IMG/VR virus record: IMGVR_UViG_3300046694_000290 | Span: 1 to 43,624 of that record | Direction: 5' to 3' (one strand) | From: a virus | DNA: 43,624 nt | In this document: one piece after another, positions 29,692 through 35,553 of the stretch | Numbering within the stretch: the stretch's first letter is position 1 | Layout of the letters: every line of letters begins with the position of its first letter | The notes under the pieces: model-generated | The model's input: the letters and a program-made list of their open reading frames with translations, nothing else | Databases searched by the model: none | Told to the model about the DNA's origin: nothing | Made by a program: the position numbers and the translations under genes

Positions 29692-30174
29692 ATGGTCAGC
29701 GAGAGAGAGCATGGGCGGGAGACAGCTCCCCAACGGCGTACCGTCGGTGACATTCAGCGGCGGAGGAGCCTTGCCGACGCTGCGGCCGGCGTCCAACTGG
29801 ACGCGGCCGACGCGAACAGTGCGGCCCCGAAGGTCGGCAAGTTCCGCGTAGTCATCTACCTGTGCGGCGCCCCGAACGCGGACATCAGCGGCCCCGCCCA
29901 GGCGTGCCGGGAGTACGCCGACGCGTTCAGATGGGAAGTCGTCGCGGAGATCGAAGACCGTCACGGCCTCGGGGTGCCCGAGGGCCGTGAGGGCTTGAAG
30001 CGGGCAGTAGAGCTGATCGAGCGGAGGGAAGCCGGGGCGGTGCTCACGCCCTGGCGCTCGATGATCTCGCCGGTACCGGAGGAGTACGCGGAGGTTGCCC
30101 GCAAGATCGAGAAGTGGGGCGCTTTCCTTCAGGTGATGGACTCTGACCGCGTGCGAGCCCGCGCAGACCGGTGA
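29692..30174 (+). CDS. Degenerate serine-recombinase (resolvase)-like protein
   Basis: A 160-residue protein. After a low-complexity N-terminal stretch it has VVIYLCGAPNADISGPAQACREYADAF, GREGLKRAVELIERREAGAVLTPWRSMISP and YAEVARKIEKWGAFLQVM, the shape of a serine-recombinase N-terminal domain. The catalytic serine (usually in RVS near the first strand) is replaced by C-G-A, so it should be inactive as a recombinase. Similar proteins sit beside XRE/TPR regulators in Streptomyces. The start is uncertain. Confidence 0.6.
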   Translation: MVSEREHGRETAPQRRTVGDIQRRRSLADAAAGVQLDAADANSAAPKVGKFRVVIYLCGAPNADISGPAQACREYADAFRWEVVAEIEDRHGLGVPEGREGLKRAVELIERREAGAVLTPWRSMISPVPEEYAEVARKIEKWGAFLQVMDSDRVRARADR

Positions 30175-30398
30175 CCACTCGCACCGCGCAAAGGGCGGGC
30201 CGCCGTGCCTTCGATCCTGGCCGCCCTTCGCTAATCGAGTGGCTTATCAGCGTCTCGGACATCTGCGGCTTGTGCGCCGGTCACCGGGAAGTCTGTTGCC
30301 CCATCTGCCTTGGCTTTGACGGGTGTTGGGCGTGCAACTTCCGCACATGGGTCCAGTGCCCGGACTGCGCGGGCGGACGGCTGGACATTTTCCGATGA
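30171..30398 (+). CDS. 75-residue Cys-rich zinc-finger protein
   Basis: GTG start in a GTGA overlap with the resolvase-like gene. CGLC, CCPIC, CWAC and CPDC pairs could hold two zinc ions in a DnaJ-like fold. It belongs to the host-like accessory operon. Confidence 0.65.
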   Translation: MTTRTAQRAGRRAFDPGRPSLIEWLISVSDICGLCAGHREVCCPICLGFDGCWACNFRTWVQCPDCAGGRLDIFR

Positions 30399-30414
30399 TC
30401 ACGGAGCCGAATAC

Positions 30415-30603
30415 ATGAGAACCCGGCCCCTGGTTTCTGGCTGGTGCGTGCTCTGCCGCAACGCGGGAATGGTCGTGTGGATTGGCCCGGTCGAGCACAA
30501 CGGCCAGAGCGCTCCCGCCTACGCCTGTGAGCCGTGCTGCGAGTACGTACGGCAGTACATCAGCTTCTACAACGAGCAGTGGGACGCACGTCCCGCCAGT
30601 TGA
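30415..30603 (+). CDS. 62-residue small Cys-rich protein
   Basis: ATG with CGGAG upstream; begins MRTRPLVSGWCVLCRNAGM, with a second pair in CEPCCEYV. It is like small proteins encoded next to XRE/TPR regulators in Streptomyces. Last gene of the accessory operon before a pair of large hairpins. Confidence 0.65.
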   Translation: MRTRPLVSGWCVLCRNAGMVVWIGPVEHNGQSAPAYACEPCCEYVRQYISFYNEQWDARPAS

Positions 30604-30605
30604 CT

Positions 30606-30672
30606 CCCTGCCCTGCCGGGCAACGCGATACGAAGGCTCCCCCGTACTTCGTGCGGTCCTGGCAGGGCAGGG
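30606..30672. repeat. Long inverted repeat, first of two
   Basis: CCCTGCCCTGCC (30606-30617) pairs perfectly with GGCAGGGCAGGG (30661-30672), with an inner stem ACGAAG/CTTCGT. It starts immediately after the stop of the Cys-rich gene. Confidence 0.85.
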
Positions 30673-30678
30673 CCCGAC

Positions 30679-30728
30679 CTCCCCCCACCGGGAACCGCGA
30701 TCCGCAAAGTCCGCCCCGGTGGGGGGAG
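30679..30728. repeat. Long inverted repeat, second of two
   Basis: CTCCCCCCACCGGG (30679-30692) pairs perfectly with CCCGGTGGGGGGAG (30715-30728) around a 22-base loop, seven bases after the first inverted repeat. Together they could act as a strong terminator or an mRNA-stabilising structure. Confidence 0.85.
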
Positions 30729-30787
30729 TTGCAACCCCGTAGGTTCAACAACCGACGCACGCACGTAACCCCCAAGGAGAGTGCAGC

Positions 30788-31375
30788 GTGACCATTCCGA
30801 CTACGCCCCTTCCCCCCGTCGAGAAGGTGGCGACACGGGCGAAGGCAATCCTGTCCCTGATCGAGGGCGATCGGGAGTTCGGCGCCTTCCGGGCCGCGTC
30901 CCTGAAGTACGACGCAGACTGGACGTGCTACACGGGTACGCCGATCATCAGCCGGTACAACCAGGTCGAGGACGCGCCCCATCTGTTCGTCGAGGGCCTT
31001 CGCGCCCTGTCGATGAAGGCGGCCGTCTTCGAGCTGACGGGCGACGAGAAGGCGGCGGAAATCCCCATCGCGATTCCGGTGGACGAGATGACGCACGCGA
31101 TGATCGCTCAACCCCAGCTTCTCGCGCGCATCACCGAGCGGGTCGAAGTCCAGATCATCCACCAGACCGACCAGGAGCACACGGACTGGCGAGAGGGCGA
31201 CTACACCCACCGGGCCTACACGCTCGCCTGGGGCGACCCGCCCCCGCGCTACTGGGTCGACCAGGACGAGGCCACCCGCCGACTCTCGATCCTGCGCGAG
31301 CGGTACGAGGCGGCGGGATTCCACGACTACGGACAGCGCCACACGATCGAGTTCGGCGAACTGGTCGCGGTGTAG
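30788..31375 (+). CDS. Hypothetical 195-residue protein
   Basis: GTG start with AGGAG eight bases upstream. The product has a mixed alpha/beta appearance and includes VEKVATRAKAILSLIEGDREF, PHLFVEGLRALSMKAAVFEL and YWVDQDEATRRLSILRERYE. I recognise no family. Its codons are G/C-ending and it lies in the chromosome-like island. It converges with the next gene with only three bases between, and no terminator is visible there. Confidence 0.7.
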   Translation: MTIPTTPLPPVEKVATRAKAILSLIEGDREFGAFRAASLKYDADWTCYTGTPIISRYNQVEDAPHLFVEGLRALSMKAAVFELTGDEKAAEIPIAIPVDEMTHAMIAQPQLLARITERVEVQIIHQTDQEHTDWREGDYTHRAYTLAWGDPPPRYWVDQDEATRRLSILRERYEAAGFHDYGQRHTIEFGELVAV

Positions 31376-31378
31376 CGG

Positions 31379-31783
31379 CTAGCTGAGGGCGCGGCGCAGC
31401 GTCGCGATTGGGTCGAGGTCGGGGAAGGCTTGCCGAATCTCCGCCGTGGCCTGGTCAATGAGGTCTTCGAGCAAGACCGGCGCTGCGCCGTACAGCAATT
31501 CGCGAAGGTACGGGACCACCGCGGCTTCGTCCTCGGGCAACTCGACGGCGGCCTTCAGGGGCGCGTCTTCGCTCTTGTAGCGGCCGGCGGGGAGCCCGAC
31601 CTTCTCGGGGTGGACACAGACCGGCGTTCCGTCGCTCAGGTACCGGTGTCCGTCTTTCGGGTTGAACGGGCATTCCTTCGAAGGCCGTTCGAAAACATCG
31701 AATTCCCCGATGGCGTACCGACGCGAAGGACACACGCCGCATGCAAGGTGGTGCACATCGCCACTGACGAAAGCTTCTGCCAT
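31379..31783 (-). CDS. Hypothetical protein with N-terminal Cys/His cluster
   Basis: A 134-residue protein. VHHLACGVCPSRR and KECPFNPKDGHRY, TPVCVHPEK suggest a zinc site in the first 60 residues; the rest is acidic and helical. A TAGGCT box seven bases before the ATG, with no ribosome site, suggests a leaderless mRNA. It is the last leftward gene before the island. Confidence 0.6.
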   Translation of the reverse strand: MAEAFVSGDVHHLACGVCPSRRYAIGEFDVFERPSKECPFNPKDGHRYLSDGTPVCVHPEKVGLPAGRYKSEDAPLKAAVELPEDEAAVVPYLRELLYGAAPVLLEDLIDQATAEIRQAFPDLDPIATLRRALS

Positions 31784-31942
31784 GACGCAAAGCCTAGCCT
31801 CAATTGGCAGGGCGTAGACGCCCGTTCCGGCCGTCCCCCACCCGTGGACAGGTCGAGCGGCTGGAACGGGTGCAGTGCCCTCTTTCGCGGCGCGCGGCGA
31901 CCGCTTGAGAGGACGAGGGGCCCGACGCTTGGGCCCTAACGA

Positions 31943-31974
31943 CGAAGGGGCGGCCCCCTCGGGCCGCCCCTTCG
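31943..31974 (-). terminator. Terminator of the 31982-32389 cassette
   Basis: A perfect 14-base-pair stem CGAAGGGGCGGCCC/GGGCCGCCCCTTCG with a four-base loop, directly downstream of the gene. Confidence 0.8.
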
Positions 31975-31981
31975 TTCTTCG

Positions 31982-32389
31982 CTACGCCTGGCAACGCTGG
32001 TATTCATCCGAGAAGGCGCAGGACAGTCGGACGAAGCTCATTCCCGCTATCTTCGCGGCTTCGTGAATGTCCGTGGTCCCGTAGTTCTCTCGAAGCCACC
32101 ATTCCCTAGCCGTGTCGCGGTGCTTCATCTCTTCGTATTCGGCCTTCCTGCGGGCCGCTTCGGCGGCTTCCTTCTTCGCCCTATCGGCGGTCCTGGCCGC
32201 CGTGGTCACGGCCTTCTGAGTCCATCCGGCGGCCTTCGCCGCGCAACTCGAACCGTAGTAGTGATCTGCGAAGTCGTTCCCGTCCGCGTCAAGCTCGATC
32301 ATCTGGACCGTGCCCCGTAGCTCGGGCTTCCCGCAGAGTTCACAGGTCGTGATCTGGTCAGTCGTTCCGCCGACTCGAAAGACCTTCAT
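31982..32389 (-). CDS. Zinc-binding cassette protein with basic helix
   Basis: A 135-residue protein; ATG at 32389 has AGGGGAAA upstream, and codons before it belong to the leader. N-terminal CELCGKPELRGTVQMIELDADGN...YYGSSCAAKAAG is a small Cys-based domain found in Streptomyces and its phages, followed by a long alanine/lysine/arginine helix (about 60-100). Own promoter, leader and terminator. Function unknown. Confidence 0.7.
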   Translation of the reverse strand: MKVFRVGGTTDQITTCELCGKPELRGTVQMIELDADGNDFADHYYGSSCAAKAAGWTQKAVTTAARTADRAKKEAAEAARRKAEYEEMKHRDTAREWWLRENYGTTDIHEAAKIAGMSFVRLSCAFSDEYQRCQA

Positions 32390-32457
32390 CGGTCGTTTCC
32401 CCTCTTGAGTTATCAAGCCCGGCCCCTTCTGGGGCCGTTCCCTCGCTGACAGGTGAA

Positions 32458-32499
32458 ACTCTACGGCGTTTAAACGGGCTATGTCAAATGATAGTTTCG
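32458..32499 (-). promoter_or_regulatory. Cassette promoter, class A (gene 31982-32389)
   Basis: TTGACA (32482-32487) and TAGAGT (32458-32463) are 18 bases apart, with GTTTAAAC in the spacer and the 17-bp element overlapping the -35 (GAAACTATCATTTGACA). Leader motif TGTCAGCGAG begins at the predicted start of transcription. Confidence 0.8.
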
Positions 32500-32508
32500 A
32501 GGAACGAC

Positions 32509-32535
32509 AAAGGCCCCCGCCGAAGCGGGGGCCTT
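32509..32535 (-). terminator. UUCG-loop terminator of the 32544-32855 cassette
   Basis: AAGGCCCCCGC/GCGGGGGCCTT stem with a TTCG loop on the transcribed strand. The same hairpin recurs at 34708, 35037 and 38517. Confidence 0.8.
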
Positions 32536-32543
32536 CTCTGCTG

Positions 32544-32855
32544 TCAGTGCTTGCAACCGTACTTCGCGCATCCGTGAGCGTTGACGCTGTAACCGCAGCG
32601 TCCGTGACGCTGCGCCCACCGGATCAGGTCCGCGTCTTCGCGCATGTCCCGGATATCGGCCAGGATGGCCGCACCGGTCACAACGTCCGCCGATTCGCCC
32701 TTAGCGGCTTCGCGCCGGAAGGCCGCGCGGTAGGTGTTCACGTCGTCCTCGTAGGCGGCCAGGTCGAACAGGCTCCCACGGTCGCGCTCCGAGTAGGAGA
32801 GGCACAGGAAGACAGTCTTCGCGGCGGTCGCGTTCACGTTGGTCGCAATGAACAT
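32544..32855 (-). CDS. Hypothetical 103-residue cassette protein
   Basis: ATG with AAAAGGGGAAA upstream. The protein is helical (LFDLAAYEDDVNTYRAAFRREAAKGE) with a histidine/cysteine tail (HGRCGYSVNAHGCAKYGCKH) that may bind metal. Own promoter, hairpin leader and terminator. No family recognised. Confidence 0.65.
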   Translation of the reverse strand: MFIATNVNATAAKTVFLCLSYSERDRGSLFDLAAYEDDVNTYRAAFRREAAKGESADVVTGAAILADIRDMREDADLIRWAQRHGRCGYSVNAHGCAKYGCKH

Positions 32856-32917
32856 TGCGTTTCCCCTTTTGAGTTTTCATCCGGGCCGGCCTGGCCCGTC
32901 TCTCGCTGACAAGAAGA

Positions 32918-32958
32918 ACTCTAGGGCGTTTAAACGATCGTGTCAAATGATAGTTTCA
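32918..32958 (-). promoter_or_regulatory. Cassette promoter, class A (gene 32544-32855)
   Basis: TTGACA and TAGAGT are exactly 17 bases apart, a near-ideal housekeeping promoter, with GTTTAAAC (32928-32935) in the spacer and GAAACTATCATTTGACA over the -35. TGTCAGCGAG follows the -10 by six bases. Confidence 0.85.
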
Positions 32959-32970
32959 GGGCAACGAGAA

Positions 32971-32992
32971 GGGGGCCGGTTTCCCGGCCCCC
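32971..32992 (-). terminator. Terminator of the 33002-33184 cassette
   Basis: GGGGGCCGG/CCGGCCCCC stem with a short loop right after the gene. Confidence 0.75.
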
Positions 32993-33001
32993 TCGGTCTT
33001 G

Positions 33002-33184
33002 CTACGCGTTCACAACGGCTCGACACCGGTCGCACACGCAGTCTCGGTCATGCACGCTGGTGCACTGTTCCGAGAAGGGCGACTGTCCCGAGTCGAGGAT
33101 GGTTCCACAGTTCCGGCAGAAGGTGACGCTCTCTTCCACGAAGAAGAGCCACCGGTGAACACCCTTACGAAGCGTAACGCTCAT
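33002..33184 (-). CDS. 60-residue zinc-finger cassette protein
   Basis: ATG at 33184 with AAGGGAAG upstream. After MSVTLRKGVHRW it has CRNCG and CVCDRCRAVV pairs, enough for one or two zinc sites. The longer frame runs through the promoter and leader and is rejected. Own promoter and terminator. Confidence 0.7.
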   Translation of the reverse strand: MSVTLRKGVHRWLFFVEESVTFCRNCGTILDSGQSPFSEQCTSVHDRDCVCDRCRAVVNA

Positions 33185-33240
33185 CTGTCTTCCCTTCATC
33201 CGGCCCCCGGTTGGGGGCCGATCTCTCGCTGACAAGGAAG

Positions 33241-33281
33241 ACGATAGCACCGTTTAAACGAGATTCCAAATGACAGCTTCA
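33241..33281 (-). promoter_or_regulatory. Cassette promoter, class A (gene 33002-33184)
   Basis: TTGGAA and TATCGT are 17 bases apart with GTTTAAAC (33252-33259) in the spacer; GAAGCTGTCATTTGGAA covers the -35. The leader motif follows. Confidence 0.8.
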
Positions 33282-33292
33282 GGGAAAGCAAA

Positions 33293-33314
33293 GAGGGCCG
33301 GTTGCCCGGCCCTC
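33293..33314 (-). terminator. Terminator of the 33317-33616 gene
   Basis: GAGGGCCGG/CCGGCCCTC stem overlapping the region just after the stop. Confidence 0.7.
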
Positions 33315-33316
33315 GG

Positions 33317-33616
33317 CTACTCGCTCAGTCCCTTAGCTTGCTCCCACTCGGCCACCTGCCACGCGTCCACGCGCACGACTTCCACGGGCCACCCGGCCCC
33401 CTCGTACGCGGCCCGTACGGTTCGGCCGGCCACGGCCCCAACGTCCCACAGGGACGGTACGCGCACGGTCATGGTCCACTCGGTCACGTCGTCCCACATC
33501 TGGGCCGTGGCCCCGTAGTCGACCAGCTCACCGGTAACGGTGTCGAGCACGTCGGACGACTCGGCCAGGTTCCGCCCGTGGTGCCTCGCTCGCACTACGG
33601 CCTGATAGTCGCGCAT
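33317..33616 (-). CDS. Hypothetical 99-residue cassette protein
   Basis: ATG with GAGAGAAGG upstream. The product includes GYGATAQMWDDVTEWTM-like strands and EVVRVDAWQVAEWEQAKG at the end; no family is recognised. It is the exception in the array: it has the TGTCAGCGAG leader and a GTTTAAAC palindrome (33618-33625) touching the start codon, but I see no promoter between it and the preceding terminator, so it may depend on read-through. Confidence 0.6.
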   Translation of the reverse strand: MRDYQAVVRARHHGRNLAESSDVLDTVTGELVDYGATAQMWDDVTEWTMTVRVPSLWDVGAVAGRTVRAAYEGAGWPVEVVRVDAWQVAEWEQAKGLSE

Positions 33617-33617
33617 G

Positions 33618-33640
33618 GTTTAAACCTTCTCTCTCGCTGA
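33618..33640 (-). promoter_or_regulatory. Leader motif plus GTTTAAAC at a start codon
   Basis: On the minus strand TGTCAGCGAGAGAGAAGG is followed by GTTTAAACC and the ATG. The operator-like palindrome lies between the ribosome site and the start, so a bound protein or an RNA structure could block translation or transcription here. Confidence 0.6.
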
Positions 33641-33649
33641 CACAGTGAA

Positions 33650-33671
33650 GGGGGCCGGTCGCCCGGCCCCC
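33650..33671 (-). terminator. Terminator of the 33682-33894 cassette
   Basis: GGGGGCCGG/CCGGCCCCC stem right after the gene. Confidence 0.75.
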
Positions 33672-33681
33672 GTTGGGGAGG

Positions 33682-33894
33682 TTACAGAATCCCGAACCTT
33701 CTCGCTACGGCCTCATTGTTTCTCTGGCCCCTGCCCCCGGTGTTCCGGGAGATCCACTCGGCGGGCTTCTTCGTTCCGTCCGGATTGAGGGCGGTCGGAT
33801 AGCAAAGCCATCCGTGATTCCGGCGCTCGACCTTGAATCCTGCGCCCTTGATTGCCTCGGCGAGACCTTCCGGAGTCCTGCGAACCTTTGCCAC
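33682..33894 (-). CDS. 71-residue basic cassette protein
   Basis: GTG at 33894 has AGGAAGG eight bases upstream. The product (AKVRRTPEGLAEAIKGAGFKVERRNHGW at the start) is basic, with a fold that could be a small alpha/beta nucleic-acid binder; no family is assigned. The longer open frame crosses the promoter and is rejected. Confidence 0.65.
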   Translation of the reverse strand: MAKVRRTPEGLAEAIKGAGFKVERRNHGWLCYPTALNPDGTKKPAEWISRNTGGRGQRNNEAVARRFGIL

Positions 33895-33935
33895 TGTGAC
33901 GCCCTTCCTTGCCGTTCTCTCGCTGACAAGAGGAG

Positions 33936-33964
33936 ACGTTACTAGTATTTGGAATCCCTGTCTA
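33936..33964 (-). promoter_or_regulatory. Cassette promoter, class B (gene 33682-33894)
   Basis: TAGACA and TAACGT are 17 bases apart. The spacer holds the 17-bp element in reverse (TTCCAAATACTAG) running into the -10. Leader motif follows. No GTTTAAAC here. Confidence 0.75.
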
Positions 33965-33965
33965 G

Positions 33966-34513
33966 TGGCTCCGGTGGGTTGGGTTGTTGTTGCTGTTGCC
34001 TTTCGTCTTTCCCCATGCCTCGGGTGCCTTGAGCGGGTGGAGTGGATTGGACCCCCCCTTGAAGCAAGCAATAGGCCCCCCACGTATGGAGGTTACTCAC
34101 TTCAAGAGGGGAGCCTGTCAGTCGTACTCGGTACGCCTGTCACGGTATGTCGCTTACAGGACCGGTTAAGGGAATTAGCCTCACCGCAGGGCCGGGAAGT
34201 GTGATCAGAGCTAGGGGCCGCACGCCCGTTCCCTCTGCGGGAACACCGGTCCGGGCCTGCCTTCACCCGGTCTGTCTGTCACTCGGTATGCCGTTCCCCG
34301 AAGGGCTTCTCTACCGTCCGGTGGCTGAATCCGGAGTCAGCTTTTGTTGAGGGAGAGCCGTTCTCTTACTCCCGACTGATCTGGACTCCCCAGGGCGTCA
34401 ACCTGGGGCCTCAGAAGCGGCTTCCTGGGGCCGCTCAACCCTTGGCATGTCGTTTCCCCCCGGTGCCATCCGTGGGGCCGTCCTACGCGGCCACGGCCAA
34501 GATCGACCGTGCC
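33966..34513 (-). ncRNA. Orphan transcription unit: non-coding RNA or long leader candidate
   Basis: A strong class B promoter at 34520-34549 reads into about 550 bases with no convincing protein. The only well-formed start is at 34448 (ATG after GGGGGGAAA), giving a 16-codon peptide that ends inside a CCCCAGG/CCTGGGG hairpin near 34381-34404. Further hairpins include GGGAG/CTCCC near 34350-34375. The unit has no own terminator I could find, so the RNA may continue into the next cassette. It may be a regulatory RNA, an attenuator with leader peptide, or a decayed cassette. Confidence 0.4.
34398..34448 (-). CDS. 16-codon leader-peptide candidate
   Basis: ATG at 34448 with a GGGGGGAAA ribosome site eight bases upstream, reading MPRVERPQEAASEAPG then TGA. 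The stop lies in the stem of a hairpin. It may be a translated leader peptide in the orphan transcript; chance is the main alternative. Confidence 0.3.
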   Translation of the reverse strand: MPRVERPQEAASEAPG

Positions 34514-34519
34514 CGAGGG

Positions 34520-34604
34520 ACGTTACTAACATTTGAACTATACGCGCAAGCTATACGCGTGTGATCAACGCCACGCGTTTACACACGTTCCACATGACAG
34601 CATC
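34520..34604 (-). promoter_or_regulatory. Orphan promoter region, class B, with extra motifs
   Basis: TTGCGC (34544-34549) and TAACGT (34520-34525) are 18 bases apart, with TTCAAATGTTAG in the spacer. Upstream are a direct repeat CTATACGCG (twice, 14 bases apart), GTTTACAC at 34577-34584 in the opposite orientation, and a diverged 17-bp element at 34588-34604. This is the most elaborate promoter of the array and has no gene directly after it. Confidence 0.6.
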
Positions 34605-34707
34605 CGTGCGCGAGCGTCCGCGCCCTGGGCGAGAAGGCCGGCCGAGGGTCGAGGGGCCGCTACGCGGGCCGTATAGGGCCGTTCAGGGTGCGCGCGGACA
34701 CGGAGAA

Positions 34708-34729
34708 GGCCCCCGCCGAAGCGGGGGCC
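34708..34729 (-). terminator. UUCG-loop terminator of the 34749-34940 cassette
   Basis: The GGCCCCCGC/GCGGGGGCC hairpin again, 20 bases after the gene. Confidence 0.8.
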
Positions 34730-34748
34730 GTAGGGGGCTCTCAGGGGC

Positions 34749-34940
34749 TCAGTAGCCGCGCCGGTCCGTGTACGTCTCGATGCGGTGCTCACTGACCTTG
34801 ACGTGGTGGAAGTCGGACGACGTGTCCACGCGGTACATGCCGTTCTCGGGCATCACGCGGGTGATCCTTCCCGCCAGGCCGAAGCCGGGGCGGTTCACGT
34901 AGACATTGGTTCCGGGCTTCAGGAGTAGTACGCGGTACAT
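34749..34940 (-). CDS. 63-residue SH3-like cassette protein
   Basis: ATG at 34940 with AAGGGGAAG upstream. The product (MYRVLLLKPGTNVYVNRPGF then GRITRVMPENGMYRVDTSSD) looks like a small beta-barrel of SH3/KOW type, with a C-terminal helix. Possible nucleic-acid or protein binder. Own class B promoter and terminator. Confidence 0.65.
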   Translation of the reverse strand: MYRVLLLKPGTNVYVNRPGFGLAGRITRVMPENGMYRVDTSSDFHHVKVSEHRIETYTDRRGY

Positions 34941-34990
34941 GGGTCTTCCCCTTCTCTCGGCCCCGAGGGGCCGTCTCGCTGACAAGGAAG

Positions 34991-35028
34991 ACGTTACTAT
35001 CATTTGGAATCCGGCGCAACGTTTAAAC
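34991..35028 (-). promoter_or_regulatory. Cassette promoter, class B (gene 34749-34940)
   Basis: TTGCGC and TAACGT are 17 bases apart with TTCCAAATGATAG in the spacer; GTTTAAAC (35021-35028) lies directly upstream of the -35. Leader motif follows the -10 by six bases. Confidence 0.8.
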
Positions 35029-35036
35029 ATGACGAA

Positions 35037-35058
35037 GGCCCCCGCCGAAGCGGGGGCC
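35037..35058 (-). terminator. UUCG-loop terminator of the Lsr2 operon
   Basis: GGCCCCCGC/GCGGGGGCC hairpin 18 bases after the Lsr2 stop. Confidence 0.8.
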
Positions 35059-35076
35059 GTGGTCGAGCTGGTCGAG

Positions 35077-35409
35077 CTACGCGGCGTTGGCCTTCTCGTA
35101 CGCCTCACGGATGCTCGCAGGTACGCGGCCCCGGTCGTTCACGTCATGGCCGTTGGCCTTCGCCCAAGACCGGATAGCGGCCGTGTCCTCGGCGGGCTTG
35201 CCGGAACCCATGCGGCGAACCGTCGCGCGGCCCCCGCCAACCCTCCGCCCCTTACCGATGTACGGGGCCAGGGCTTCCCGAAGCTTCGCGTTGTTCTCGT
35301 CGTTCAGGTCGATCTCGTACGTCTTCCCGTCGAGGCCGAAGAGAACCGTCTGACTCGCCTCGGAGCCGTCAAGGTCGTCTTCGAGAGTCGTGATTACCTT
35401 CTGAGCCAT
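35077..35409 (-). CDS. lsr2: Lsr2-like nucleoid-associated xenogeneic silencer
   Basis: A 110-residue Lsr2 protein. The N-terminal oligomerisation domain reads AQKVITTLEDDLDGSEASQTV and FGLDGKTYEIDLNDENNAKL; the C-terminal minor-groove DNA-binding domain reads AIRSWAKANGHDVNDRGRVP and includes the AT-hook-like RGR motif. Lsr2 proteins bind A/T-rich DNA and silence transcription. Phage copies may control host defence or phage genes. ATG 35409 has AGAAGGA upstream. The frame also continues in phase to GTG 35553 (next entry). Confidence 0.93.
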   Translation of the reverse strand: MAQKVITTLEDDLDGSEASQTVLFGLDGKTYEIDLNDENNAKLREALAPYIGKGRRVGGGRATVRRMGSGKPAEDTAAIRSWAKANGHDVNDRGRVPASIREAYEKANAA

Positions 35410-35553
35410 GGTGTGTTCCTTCTCCGGGAAAAGTTCGATTACGTTCGTGGACTTCTTACCAGCGTGGCAACTACAGCCACAAGCTAGGCCGCTTACCGTG
35501 CGGACGGGGCACGTTTCATGGTGCCCCGTCATGCACCACCCGAGACGCGTCAC
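35077..35553 (-). CDS. Longer Lsr2 form with N-terminal Cys/His domain (alternative start)
   Basis: The Lsr2 frame is open upstream to a GTG at 35553 that overlaps the stop of the DUF2637-fusion gene (GTGA), the coupling used all over this genome. The extra 48 residues include MTRLGWCMTGHHETCP and CGCSCHAGKK, a Cys/His cluster able to bind zinc. So the locus may make a 158-residue zinc-finger-Lsr2 and a 110-residue Lsr2 from one frame. The alternative is that the coupled start makes a separate small zinc protein that has lost its stop. Confidence 0.5.
   Translation of the reverse strand: MTRLGWCMTGHHETCPVRTVSGLACGCSCHAGKKSTNVIELFPEKEHTMAQKVITTLEDDLDGSEASQTVLFGLDGKTYEIDLNDENNAKLREALAPYIGKGRRVGGGRATVRRMGSGKPAEDTAAIRSWAKANGHDVNDRGRVPASIREAYEKANAA

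Noticed and set aside
30781-31386. 201-codon open frame overlapping the hypothetical gene at 30788
   Set aside because: Arg/Gly/Pro/Asp-rich product typical of a shifted frame; the 30788 frame has the AGGAG ribosome site and a balanced composition.
33833-34204. 123-codon plus-strand frame and others in the orphan region
   Set aside because: No ribosome site, composition not protein-like, and the frame overlaps a promoter and the start of a real leftward gene.
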